Assembly (NCBI GenBank): GCA_035528475.1
Contig: DATKYO010000057.1
Coordinates: forward strand, 1 to 28,963
Length of the DNA: 28,963 bases
Reading direction: 5' to 3'
Origin: SD8 sp035528475
GTDB lineage: Archaea; Halobacteriota; Methanomicrobia; Methanomicrobiales; Methanospirillaceae
Below, piece by piece: positions 21,810-28,963 of the stretch. Position numbers and translations under genes: made by a program. Below the pieces are notes generated by a model. The model searched no databases and was not told where the DNA came from. It saw only the letters and a list, made by a program, of their open reading frames with translations. Numbering within the stretch: the first letter of the stretch is position 1; each line of letters opens with the position of its first letter.

Positions 21810-22699
21810 GATAATCTCTCCAGACACACCACCCTGCTTGCCTGGTTTTCGTCCAGAATATGATAGTCTGCATGTTCGGCTATCTGTTCTGCAAATACCC
21901 TTACATGGGCATGTTCAGGCATATGTTCTCGTGTCAATCTTTTTCTACTGTACCCGAGAAACATATAGCCCTTCACTTCTACATATGATGCACCCGAGTC
22001 CTGGACCATTCGGGCATACGATTCAGGTGAGAAATCATTGAGCCCCTGCACCAGAGTGATCCTGACAGCAGACCTTCTTTTTCCAAGCAGGGAAAGGCTT
22101 TCCTGTATATTTTCCCAGTAATCTCCAATCGGGCGGCAGATCCTTTTATAGGTCTCGCGGTCGGGGGCATCCAGGGACACATACATCTGGAAAGGGTTGC
22201 ACATATCAAGCACCCACGGCTGTGTGCCGTTGCTGACCAGAAATGTGGTATAGCCCTTATCATTGCAAAGTTTCACCAGATCAGGCAGTCTTGAATAGAG
22301 TGTGGGCTCTCCTGAAAGAGAGATAGCTATATGCTTTGGATCGAGCGCTTCGGAGAACCTTTCTGCCGTGACATAGGGTGATACCTTGTAGCCTGAAAGC
22401 GCCTTTTTTTGCAGAGGCGCGATCTTTTGAATGATCGTTTCCGGTGGGCATTCCGCCTCTTCCGGAAATTCATGCTCGAAGGACCTCCAGCAGAAGAGGC
22501 ATCTCTGGTTACAGCGGAGGGTAGGGGTCATCTGCACACACCTATGGCTTTCGATCCCGTAGAACTGGTGTTTATAGCACATACCCTGGTCTTTTAAGGC
22601 CTTTTTACACCACAGGCACGGTTTTACGGCTGCTGACGCTCCGGGAATGACAAACTGGTATCCCTGGCTGCGGAGTGCTTTACATGGATGTGAGTGCAT
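21806..22699 (-). CDS. taw1: tRNA 4-demethylwyosine synthase Taw1 (TYW1), radical SAM
   Basis: A 297-residue radical SAM enzyme that condenses pyruvate with N1-methylguanosine-37 of tRNA-Phe to make the tricyclic wyosine base. The radical-SAM cluster is Cys63-x3-Cys67-x2-Cys70 (LRCNQRCLFCW). The N-terminal cysteines at 28, 31, 41 and 54 provide the ligands of the second iron-sulfur cluster typical of TYW1. SLSGEPTLYSRLP and SNGTQPWVL are further family motifs. ATG 22699 is preferred over an upstream TTG (22708). It overlaps the end of argS by about 20 nt, and its stop overlaps the sepS ATG, so this is one operon. Confidence 0.96.
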   Translation of the reverse strand: MHSHPCKALRSQGYQFVIPGASAAVKPCLWCKKALKDQGMCYKHQFYGIESHRCVQMTPTLRCNQRCLFCWRSFEHEFPEEAECPPETIIQKIAPLQKKALSGYKVSPYVTAERFSEALDPKHIAISLSGEPTLYSRLPDLVKLCNDKGYTTFLVSNGTQPWVLDMCNPFQMYVSLDAPDRETYKRICRPIGDYWENIQESLSLLGKRRSAVRITLVQGLNDFSPESYARMVQDSGASYVEVKGYMFLGYSRKRLTREHMPEHAHVRVFAEQIAEHADYHILDENQASRVVCLERLS

Positions 22700-24344
22700 C
22701 GATTCCAAGAGTCTTCAGCGCCTCTGAAAGAGTGTTCTGGGTAGCTTTCACCAGAGTGAGCCTGCTTCTGCGGGTTTCTCCGGAACTTTTGAGTACCGGT
22801 TCGAAATGATAAAAGCTGTTGAAAAGATCAGCAAGCTCGCGTGCATAAGTGGCCAGGATGTGCGGTTTAAGCTCCCTTACCACCAATTCGAGGATATAGG
22901 GGAATTTTGCCACATGTTTGGCCAACGTGATCTCGCTTTCCCGTTCAAGGACATATCCCTCTTCGAAACTACCCGCCTTTTTTAGAATGCTGCAGGCCCG
23001 GGCGTGTGCGTACTGGATATATGGGCCGCTCTGCCGCTCGAAATCCAGGGCCTCATTCCAGTCAAAGACTGTGCTCTTCTCAGGAGATATTTTTACGATA
23101 TCATATCGTATTGCGGCTAAGGCAACTGATCGGGCGATTGAGGCCCGGACCTCCTCATCCAGTTCAGGACGCCTGGTGGTCACCTCATCAAATGCTTTCC
23201 CCGTGACTTCTTCCACCAGCGCATCTGCCGACACGAATTTGCCGGCCCTCGTGCTCATCGAACCTTCCGGCAGCGACACGAATTCGAAGTACACAATTTC
23301 CGGATATTTTTCCCCGATAAGCCTGAGAGTTGCGACAAGCTGGGCTCCAATAAGCTTATGATCCGCACCCAGCACATCGATCATTGAATCATAATTACGG
23401 CCTTTCCAGATATGGTAGGCCAGATCACGCGCTGCATAGACCGAAGTACCATCACTGCGGCGGAGGATATATTCTTTCTCGAACCCGAATTCTGAGAGAT
23501 CGAGCCACATCGTGTCGTCAACGTGGCATTCGTCCATGCGTTTGATCCTGGCCAGAACCCGCTCGGTATCTCCGTTCCTGATAAAATCACTTTCCCAGAC
23601 AAAGCGGTCATGATGGGCATTCAGGCGTTGTAAGGTAACTTTAAATCCCTCCAGGCACTCGTTGACGACTGAACGGAACTGCATCGATGTGGCGGAGTCG
23701 CCCTTCTCCACCATCTGCATCAAGCCGTCAATCTCTTTTACTAATTCCGGGTTTTCCGCAATTTTCCGGTTTGCAGCAACATATATTCTTGCCACATGAT
23801 GGTCGCCTTTTTCATTCTCATACCTGTCACTTTCAAGATGGGAAAAACCCCATGCCAGGATGGCAATCTGCCTCCCCATATCATTTACATAATATTGTAC
23901 TTCCACCCTGTGACCTGCCTTCTTGAAGCAGCGGGTGAGGGTATCACCGATGACGGTATTCCTGATATGTCCCACATGGAGAGGTCCGTTAGGGTTCGCA
24001 CTGGTATGTTCAAGAATAATACGATCGCCTCTCAAGGGGAGAGTCCCATAACCCGGTTTTACAGCCTTTTTCAACGTATTTTCGATATAATCGCGACCCA
24101 GGATAAAATTTACATATGGTCCTTTTGCCTCTATTTGTACAGATTTCAGCCGGGGGTTGGCCGATAACTCAGTGACGATATCATCTGCAATGCGGGCCGG
24201 AGGTATTTTTCTTATTTTTGCCAGAGCAAAAGCGGCAGTAGAGGCCAGATCAGCATGTTCTCCACCTTCCACAAGTCCCACGTCATCAAGGTCAGTAGCA
24301 GACCGAAGCTCATCCCTTATGATCTTTTTCATCTCTAAAAACAT
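22680..24344 (-). CDS. argS: Arginyl-tRNA synthetase
   Basis: A 554-residue class I synthetase of normal archaeal length. The N-terminal additional domain (about 1-105) is followed by the catalytic core with the HIGH-type motif NGPLHVGHIRNTVIGD near residue 120, YYVNDMGRQ, and the SMSTRAGKFVSADALVEEV region (KMSKS equivalent, family-typical for ArgRS). The C-terminal anticodon-binding domain contains GPYIQYAHARACSIL and ends DALTSM. It charges tRNA-Arg. The start ATG overlaps the prf1 TAA (TAATG). Met5 is an alternative start. Confidence 0.97.
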   Translation of the reverse strand: MFLEMKKIIRDELRSATDLDDVGLVEGGEHADLASTAAFALAKIRKIPPARIADDIVTELSANPRLKSVQIEAKGPYVNFILGRDYIENTLKKAVKPGYGTLPLRGDRIILEHTSANPNGPLHVGHIRNTVIGDTLTRCFKKAGHRVEVQYYVNDMGRQIAILAWGFSHLESDRYENEKGDHHVARIYVAANRKIAENPELVKEIDGLMQMVEKGDSATSMQFRSVVNECLEGFKVTLQRLNAHHDRFVWESDFIRNGDTERVLARIKRMDECHVDDTMWLDLSEFGFEKEYILRRSDGTSVYAARDLAYHIWKGRNYDSMIDVLGADHKLIGAQLVATLRLIGEKYPEIVYFEFVSLPEGSMSTRAGKFVSADALVEEVTGKAFDEVTTRRPELDEEVRASIARSVALAAIRYDIVKISPEKSTVFDWNEALDFERQSGPYIQYAHARACSILKKAGSFEEGYVLERESEITLAKHVAKFPYILELVVRELKPHILATYARELADLFNSFYHFEPVLKSSGETRRSRLTLVKATQNTLSEALKTLGIDALTSM

Positions 24345-25615
24345 TAGAATCCCGTCCTGTAGCGAAGAATGGCAGCAATTCCTCCAAATGCGGTATAAAG
24401 GATAGAACCCTCCTCAAAGTCGTTGGAGATTATCTCCACGCTCGTATTGCTCTTGTCGGCGAGCAATGTTAATTCCTCAATAATATCCACTTCTTGATCA
24501 ATTACCAGAGGTGCAGTGCAGCTCCTGCATGTATGGGGAATGATATCATCAACCGATTTACCCGGCTCCAGATGGATTGTGCGCTCCTCGGAATGTCCAC
24601 AGTTCTGGCATTTGATGCTCACCCTGGATTTTCTCAGGCTTGAAGAAAGGAGAAGTACGTCCACAGCCCCAAGTTCAAGATTTTTTCTCACGCTTTCCTC
24701 CCCATAGGCGGCAAGACCGTCCTCTTTTACCAGTTCCTTGAGGAAGCGGTTCATGAATTCCTTCTCCTTGACCACATCCATACCTTTCAGGGCGTCCTTG
24801 GCGGCATCAACCAGTTCAGGAAGGCCGCTCTCGTTTGTATAGGCCACGTCAAAAAGGCCGACAATCAGTTTCTGTATCTCATGGTGGAGATACTCTCCCG
24901 CTTCGAACTCCTCTTTTGTAGGGCTGGGCCCTCCAATCAGGACGCCCTTAAACCTCTTAAAAAAGTCCTTTTCTGCCAGGAAAATTGCACTGGCGCGCTC
25001 ACCAATCTTTGTATAGAATTCATTGATCGCTATCTCACGGAGGCGCTGGAAACGGGCGCTGGACTGTCCGCCTTTTCGCTGTTTTCCGGGAACCGTGGAG
25101 GTAGTGCCCCCCACCGGCTCGATATGGTTCCCTCTGAGGAATCCCCAGTACGCTTCCCTCCTGTCCAGGACCAAAAGCCCGTAGATGTGCTTCTCTTCCA
25201 GCATCTCCCTTAACGGTTCCAGTTCAAAATTTGAACTGCACCGGTACATGTAGAGGTTCAGGGGTTCGGGAGGTTCGATAATGGTGCATTCCAGGTCTGT
25301 GCGGTCTCCGCCTAACTGAATTGTGCCGCAGAACACAGCCATGCCGGTCGGAGGGGGATTCTTATAATACCGCAGACGGGAAAGGATGGAGGAGATAGCG
25401 CTCTGGACATTTGTCCTTGTCTGTTTGCTTTTAATATTGGCGCATTGCCCGAACTCATCACGCAGCTGGGCTGTCACATCGTGTATCTGTTTGTCGGGGG
25501 GAATATAAATCGAAATTAATTCGGTTCCGCTCCCCTGTTTCGACTCCAGTTTTTCAAGGGTTTTCTTGAATTCATAACGCTTTCGCGCGTCATCCTTCTC
25601 CACTGAGTCATTCAT
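24344..25615 (-). CDS. prf1: Peptide chain release factor aRF1
   Basis: A 423-residue class I release factor that recognises all three stop codons. Domain 1 holds the NIKS loop (60-63) and YxCxxxF (Tyr124-Phe130); domain 2 holds the catalytic GGQ at 182-184 in KGGQSSARFQRLR; domain 3 has a zinc-ribbon-like CQNCGH...CRSC pair. All decoding and catalytic motifs are intact, implying standard stop decoding. The gene heads a tightly overlapping run prf1-argS-taw1-sepS. About 40 nt separate it from the upstream lipoprotein gene, with an AT-rich stretch that could hold a promoter. Confidence 0.97.
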   Translation of the reverse strand: MNDSVEKDDARKRYEFKKTLEKLESKQGSGTELISIYIPPDKQIHDVTAQLRDEFGQCANIKSKQTRTNVQSAISSILSRLRYYKNPPPTGMAVFCGTIQLGGDRTDLECTIIEPPEPLNLYMYRCSSNFELEPLREMLEEKHIYGLLVLDRREAYWGFLRGNHIEPVGGTTSTVPGKQRKGGQSSARFQRLREIAINEFYTKIGERASAIFLAEKDFFKRFKGVLIGGPSPTKEEFEAGEYLHHEIQKLIVGLFDVAYTNESGLPELVDAAKDALKGMDVVKEKEFMNRFLKELVKEDGLAAYGEESVRKNLELGAVDVLLLSSSLRKSRVSIKCQNCGHSEERTIHLEPGKSVDDIIPHTCRSCTAPLVIDQEVDIIEELTLLADKSNTSVEIISNDFEEGSILYTAFGGIAAILRYRTGF

Positions 25616-25654
25616 CTGCGTAAATCTCCGGCACTTAAGAAAGCTTATTACTAT

Positions 25655-26533
25655 TCAACTCTGAATGCCATAAATTTGAGTGCATTCACTTATGATTTTC
25701 TGGTCAACGTTATCATTCAAGCCATGGGATCCGATGAAAGATACAAACATCCGTGGTTCACCCGTCCTGTTGTACAATTCAAGGCCCTGCTCGTACGGGA
25801 TAACCGAATCTGCAGGGGAATGGAATATCCAGGAACTCCTGGGAGAGATCATGGCTACATACGTGTCAGGGTCGATGCTCAGCAGAAACAATCGCGCATC
25901 TCCGGAATACTGGTTCCCCACAAGACCGAATCCTGAGGTTGAAACGCCAATATAGCCTGAAAATACGTGATCAATTGCTGTAGCGACAGCTGCATACCTG
26001 CCGCCGTTGCTGGATCCCATTGCATATATCGGGATGGAATATTCATCTTTCAGATAATGGCCCGCACGGCAGACATCACAGACGGAGAGATAGAATTGTG
26101 GGCATTCCCCCTCCTGGAAACGCCGAAAATCATCGTCAGGGCTGAATGGATATCCGGCAGTTTCACCGCCGCTTTCCCTTAAGTCAAGGACAAGAAACGC
26201 ATAACCAGATTCAGCGTATTTTCTTGCCCTTTCAGAGTGTTTTTCTTTTACTACACCTGCACCGGGTGCAAGGACAAATCCGGCTCTTGGGTGGTCAGGG
26301 GCTGCCAGTAGAGCGTATACATCCCCGTCTACCGTGTGAAATATCACCTTTTCCAGGGTGATATTTTCAGAAGATGAAATGATTTTTTCAGTAACTCTGT
26401 ATTCCCCGCACTGCAGAGAAAGTATCCCTGAATCATCGACTGTATATTGTCTTTTCAATTCACCGGTATCCGTACATCCTGCTGCAAGTGAGAGCAGCAG
26501 CAGGAAAAGGGCCGGAATGGCCACTTTTTTCAT
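25655..26533 (-). CDS. Secreted lipoprotein alpha/beta hydrolase
   Basis: A 292-residue predicted lipoprotein. Signal peptide and lipobox LAAGC put lipidated Cys at position 20. The mature part is an alpha/beta-hydrolase: oxyanion-region HPRAGFVLAPGAGVVKEKH, nucleophile elbow GSSNGGRYAA with Ser175, a late Asp in SPADSVIP and His in IGSHGLND, so the catalytic triad is complete. It most resembles dienelactone-hydrolase/acyl-peptidase-like esterases; the substrate is unknown. Start ATG 26533 gives a good signal peptide; a GTG at 26542 adds three residues and overlaps the nudix stop. It is 1 nt after nudix, so probably co-transcribed with queDEC. Confidence 0.82.
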   Translation of the reverse strand: MKKVAIPALFLLLLSLAAGCTDTGELKRQYTVDDSGILSLQCGEYRVTEKIISSSENITLEKVIFHTVDGDVYALLAAPDHPRAGFVLAPGAGVVKEKHSERARKYAESGYAFLVLDLRESGGETAGYPFSPDDDFRRFQEGECPQFYLSVCDVCRAGHYLKDEYSIPIYAMGSSNGGRYAAVATAIDHVFSGYIGVSTSGFGLVGNQYSGDARLFLLSIDPDTYVAMISPRSSWIFHSPADSVIPYEQGLELYNRTGEPRMFVSFIGSHGLNDNVDQKIISECTQIYGIQS

Positions 26534-26534
26534 C

Positions 26535-27041
26535 TCAATCACCGGTACATCGATTTAGGAGGCAGATGGTCTTGGCGTCTGTTATACGGCCGTCTTTTGC
26601 CATGTTCCGCATCTCTTTCAGGCTCATCGATATTACATCGATTATTTCATCAGGATCTTTTTCGAACTCGCAGGAAGGGGTGAGATTATGCGCTTCGAAG
26701 AGGTGAATTTTTTCATCGGTAAATCCAGGGGTGGTATAAATGAAGCCTCTTGGGATGAGCGTCTCTGCCTGGAACCCGGTCTCCTCGATGAGCTCCCTGT
26801 ATGCAGCCTCTTTTGGGCTTTCCCCCTGGTTCAGGGTTCCGGCAGGAGCCTCATAGATATATTCTCCAATTGCGAATCGATACTGACGAAGGAGATAACA
26901 TGAAAAATCCCCCCTGATGGGGAGAATGGCTACTGCATCGCCAGGGTGAACTACAATACCCTCAACGTCTTTTCCATCGGGAAGGTGGAATTGGTTTCTC
27001 TCTATAACGAGTCTTTTACCCCGATAAATATCCATGCTCAT
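26535..27041 (-). CDS. NUDIX hydrolase, ADP-ribose pyrophosphatase-like
   Basis: A 168-residue NUDIX protein with a perfect Nudix box: Gly68, Glu74 and Arg82-Glu-Leu-Ile-Glu86-Glu87-Thr-Gly89 (GX5EX7REUXEEXGU). Upstream EAPAG and downstream PGFTDEKIHLFEAHNL match the ADP-ribose pyrophosphatase subfamily. It likely hydrolyses ADP-ribose or a related nucleoside diphosphate derivative. Its ATG overlaps the queC stop as ATGA, making it part of the archaeosine operon. The biological reason for this linkage is not obvious. Confidence 0.93.
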   Translation of the reverse strand: MSMDIYRGKRLVIERNQFHLPDGKDVEGIVVHPGDAVAILPIRGDFSCYLLRQYRFAIGEYIYEAPAGTLNQGESPKEAAYRELIEETGFQAETLIPRGFIYTTPGFTDEKIHLFEAHNLTPSCEFEKDPDEIIDVISMSLKEMRNMAKDGRITDAKTICLLNRCTGD

Positions 27042-27709
27042 TCCTTTTCATATTCAATGGGATCACGTAGACCCAGTGCCCGGAAAGCATCTCTACGGAA
27101 ATGGCATGCTCCGCATTCGCCGCATGCCTTCTCTTCATTCTGGTAGCAGGACCATGTATGCTCATATGGCACACCCAGCTTCAGCCCGGTCAGGATGATC
27201 TCCTTCTTGGTCATACTGAGGAACGGTGCCATAAGCTTGATAGATGTATCATCCCTGGTTCCCAAATCAATCGCGGTCTGGAATGCATCTATAAAAACGG
27301 GGCGACAATCCGGGTAGCCGCTGTAATCGAGTGACTGGACACCGATGAAAATCGCGTCTGCCCCGCGGGCTTCCGCAAAACTGGTGGCGATAGACAGGAG
27401 ATTTGCATTTCGAAACGGCACATAGGTATTGGGAATTCCCGCACGTGAATCCGCAAATCGTCCCACCTGCATCGTATGATCCGTGAGGCTGCTCGCACCG
27501 ATCAGGGAAAGGTATGAGATATCGATCTCTAAGAATTCCTCTGCCTTGAGCAGACCTGCAATAGTTCTTGCAGTGCTACGTTCCTTGTTTTCTGTTCTCT
27601 GCCCATAATTGAAATGGAGAGCAAACAGGTCATACCCCATATCACGGGCAAGATATGCAAGTGTGGTGGAATCCATTCCCCCAGAAAGCAAACACACTGC
27701 CTTCATCAT
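27038..27709 (-). CDS. queC: 7-cyano-7-deazaguanine (preQ0) synthase QueC
   Basis: A 223-residue ATP-dependent enzyme that turns 7-carboxy-7-deazaguanine and ammonia into preQ0. The PP-loop SGGMDS occupies residues 9-14, FNYGQRTENKE follows, and the C-terminal zinc site is Cys in WSCYQ plus CGECGACHFR. PreQ0 feeds archaeosine at position 15 of archaeal tRNAs. The ATG overlaps the queE stop as ATGA. Confidence 0.97.
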   Translation of the reverse strand: MMKAVCLLSGGMDSTTLAYLARDMGYDLFALHFNYGQRTENKERSTARTIAGLLKAEEFLEIDISYLSLIGASSLTDHTMQVGRFADSRAGIPNTYVPFRNANLLSIATSFAEARGADAIFIGVQSLDYSGYPDCRPVFIDAFQTAIDLGTRDDTSIKLMAPFLSMTKKEIILTGLKLGVPYEHTWSCYQNEEKACGECGACHFRRDAFRALGLRDPIEYEKE

Positions 27710-28314
27710 CTCACTCCCAGGATCTTGTGAAGCTGCAGCTGCATCCGGACCGGCAGGTTATTCTCCAGTATAAACGACGCAATCTCACTATAGGCAGACC
27801 CGAAGACGGGTGATATGAAAATCTCTCCATGGATATTATTTTCCCTGATAATCGATCCTGCAAATTTGCAGTCCGGAATATCCTGCACAACAAATTTTAC
27901 ACAGTCTTCTGCAGTAATATATGGCAGAAGTCCGACATCACTTTGCTCACCCGACGAGGGGCATTTTACATCCATACAGATAGAGGCAAATTCCTGGAAA
28001 GGCCTGAAATCAATTGTGCCGTTTGTCTCTATCTCAATAGAATATCCGGCCTTCCTGAGTTCCCGGCAAAGGATTCGTACATCATTCTCCTGGAGGAGCG
28101 GTTCCCCGCCGGTAATACATGCATAATTCCCTCCGAAATGCCGGATCTGATCAAGGACCTGCTCAACCGGATATACAGATCCTCCCTCTCTTGAATAGGG
28201 AGTGTCGCACCATCTGCACTTTAAGTTGCATCCGGCACACCGGATGAAGGTGCAGGGCCGTCCCTGGTTTTTCCCCTCCCCCTGTAAACTTCGAAAAATC
28301 TCACTGATCAGCAT
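27706..28314 (-). CDS. queE: 7-carboxy-7-deazaguanine synthase QueE (radical SAM)
   Basis: A 202-residue radical SAM enzyme, step two of the preQ0 pathway: ring contraction of 6-carboxy-tetrahydropterin. The N-terminus EIFRSLQGEGKNQGRPCTFIR and the cluster Cys29-x3-Cys33-x2-Cys36 (GCNLKCRWCDT) are diagnostic, followed by CITGGEPLLQ, a SAM-binding motif. Start ATG 28314 overlaps the end of queD by 14 nt. Confidence 0.97.
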   Translation of the reverse strand: MLISEIFRSLQGEGKNQGRPCTFIRCAGCNLKCRWCDTPYSREGGSVYPVEQVLDQIRHFGGNYACITGGEPLLQENDVRILCRELRKAGYSIEIETNGTIDFRPFQEFASICMDVKCPSSGEQSDVGLLPYITAEDCVKFVVQDIPDCKFAGSIIRENNIHGEIFISPVFGSAYSEIASFILENNLPVRMQLQLHKILGVR

Positions 28315-28717
28315 GGCCTATCTCTGCATAGCACCCCTGGGACTCCCATACCCGTACGGTTGTCGTACGGGCGTTGATACCTGAACGCCGGCACTCTTCA
28401 TCAAGGTCGTCCCTGATATGCTGTGCGAGCAATTCACTTGTGGGGTCTCCCGCCGTAGTGATAACCTCATGGAACTGTTCAATGCAGGGCACCATGGGGT
28501 CGTCCCGGTTAAGGATGATCTGGTGGTCAAAGTGTTCAATGATTGACTTAATAGTGTTATAATCCATAAGTATCCTGGTATCGTCGTCCACCTCCCCTTC
28601 CATCCATACCTCCACCCGCCACCGGTGGCCATGGAGATTGGCACATTTCCCCTGATAATGGAGGAGACGGTGACTGGCATCAAAATGTACGTCCTTGTAA
28701 ATCCGGGATTTCATCAT
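28301..28717 (-). CDS. queD: 6-carboxy-5,6,7,8-tetrahydropterin synthase QueD
   Basis: A 138-residue PTPS-family enzyme converting dihydroneopterin triphosphate to 6-carboxytetrahydropterin. Zinc ligands are His16 (FDASHR), His29 and His31 (LHGHRW); the catalytic Cys25 precedes them (GKCANLHGH). GDPTSELLAQHI and the late VWES segment complete the family pattern. The start is ATG 28717, because a TATA (TATTATATG at about 28738-28746) lies about 25 nt upstream, giving leaderless mRNA; the first in-frame Met at 28774 would add 19 unrelated residues over the promoter. It heads the queDEC operon. Confidence 0.96.
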   Translation of the reverse strand: MMKSRIYKDVHFDASHRLLHYQGKCANLHGHRWRVEVWMEGEVDDDTRILMDYNTIKSIIEHFDHQIILNRDDPMVPCIEQFHEVITTAGDPTSELLAQHIRDDLDEECRRSGINARTTTVRVWESQGCYAEIGHADQ

Positions 28718-28737
28718 ACAGGGTACGATGGTTTGGC

Positions 28738-28825
28738 ATATAATATTATTATCAATGCAGTATAATCTATACAAGCAAATGTGGAGAATTCCATAATATA
28801 TAAATTCGTTACGCGCGTTTATATT
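28738..28825. promoter_or_regulatory. Divergent promoter region between queD and rps12
   Basis: queD (-) uses TATTATATG at 28738-28746. For rps12 (+) two TATA candidates exist: TATATAAAT at about 28797-28805 and TTTATATT at 28818-28825, giving leaders of about 53 or 31 nt. Between them is the 8-bp palindrome ACGCGCGT (28811-28818). The leader carries ATGAGGGT, a ribosome site about 7-9 nt before ATG 28880. Confidence 0.5.
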
Positions 28826-28879
28826 GTGCTCAATGAGTCAACTCCATAATGACAACAATTGAATCTATGAGGGTATTTC

Positions 28880-28963
28880 ATGGGAAAGGGTAAATTTGCC
28901 GCGAGAAAACTGGTTCGCGATGCAAAAAAATTCCGGTGGAGCGATCCGTCCTTTGTAAGGGGA
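28880..28963 (+). CDS. rps12: Small-subunit ribosomal protein S12 (uS12), 5' end only
   Basis: The first 28 codons encode MGKGKFAARKLVRDAKKFRW and SDPSFVRG, matching the N-terminus of archaeal uS12, a 30S protein at the decoding centre. The rest runs off the window. AGGGT sits upstream at normal distance. In euryarchaea rps12 commonly opens the str-like operon with rps7 and elongation factors, which may lie downstream. Confidence 0.9.
   Translation, partial: MGKGKFAARKLVRDAKKFRWSDPSFVRG

Noticed and set aside
28811..28818. ACGCGCGT palindrome in the rps12 promoter
   Set aside because: An isolated 8-bp palindrome is expected by chance at this scale; no second copy was seen nearby to support an operator.
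1..28963. Mobile elements, CRISPR arrays or phage genes
   Set aside because: No transposase, integrase, repeat-spacer pattern, terminal repeats or attachment-site duplication next to the tRNA pair was seen.

Overview
The window reads as chromosomal DNA of a methanogenic euryarchaeon, most likely class Methanomicrobia and probably order Methanomicrobiales. Evidence: a YcaO protein of the McrA-thioglycine type (methanogenesis marker 1), O-phosphoseryl-tRNA synthetase (SepS), a FilR1-domain regulator, archaeal translation and transcription factors (aIF2-gamma, aRF1, Rpo7, Spt4, S24e, S27ae, L40e), a fused Kae1-Bud32, archaeosine and wyosine genes, AT-rich TATA boxes and many leaderless or near-leaderless starts. 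The order assignment is inference from gene content. I see no insertion sequence, integrase, CRISPR array, prophage or defence locus; this is compact core genome.

Layout. 1-3.5 kb: 3' end of the oligosaccharyltransferase aglB, a histone-deacetylase-family hydrolase, then ycaO (-) and a DUF2098 gene (+) diverging from a very short shared promoter, then nikR (-). 3.7-9.6 kb: the classic archaeal information-processing run, aIF2-gamma, PIN-domain protein, rpo7, spt4, GTP-dependent dephospho-CoA kinase, S24e, S27ae, kae1-bud32, RdgB-type pyrophosphatase, L40e, with many overlapping starts and stops. 9.6-15 kb: a Bles03/DUF1917 protein, Thi4 (sulfide-using type), HtpX, tandem tRNA-Gly(TCC) and tRNA-Val(CAC), a small DUF1894-like protein, rubrerythrin, a Yip1-like membrane protein and MarC. 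15-20.2 kb: a FilR1-type regulator with an extra winged helix, a TPR surface protein, RlmH, a structured intergenic region that may encode an RNA, a DUF5518 membrane protein and a KhtT-KhtU-like K+/H+ antiporter pair. 20.2-28.7 kb: nine consecutive minus-strand genes (queD-queE-queC-nudix-lipoprotein hydrolase, then prf1-argS-taw1-sepS). The window closes in the first codons of rps12.

How the genes fit together. The dominant theme is translation and RNA maturation. t6A (Kae1-Bud32), archaeosine (QueCDE), wyosine (Taw1) and a SPOUT rRNA methyltransferase (RlmH) lie beside two aminoacyl-tRNA synthetases (ArgS, SepS), the class I release factor, initiation factor 2-gamma and ribosomal proteins. 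Methanogenesis-linked functions are the McrA-modifying YcaO and the nickel regulator NikR, relevant because methyl-CoM reductase needs the nickel cofactor F430.

For the hunt: no spectacular new system is evident. The best candidates for something undescribed are the hairpin-rich intergenic element at 17.9-18.0 kb; the 10-bp perfect inverted repeat and near-palindrome beside nikR; the palindrome upstream of the tandem-winged-helix FilR1 regulator; the overlapping TATA sequences between ycaO and DUF2098; and the uncharacterised Bles03-domain protein with a long N-terminal extension.
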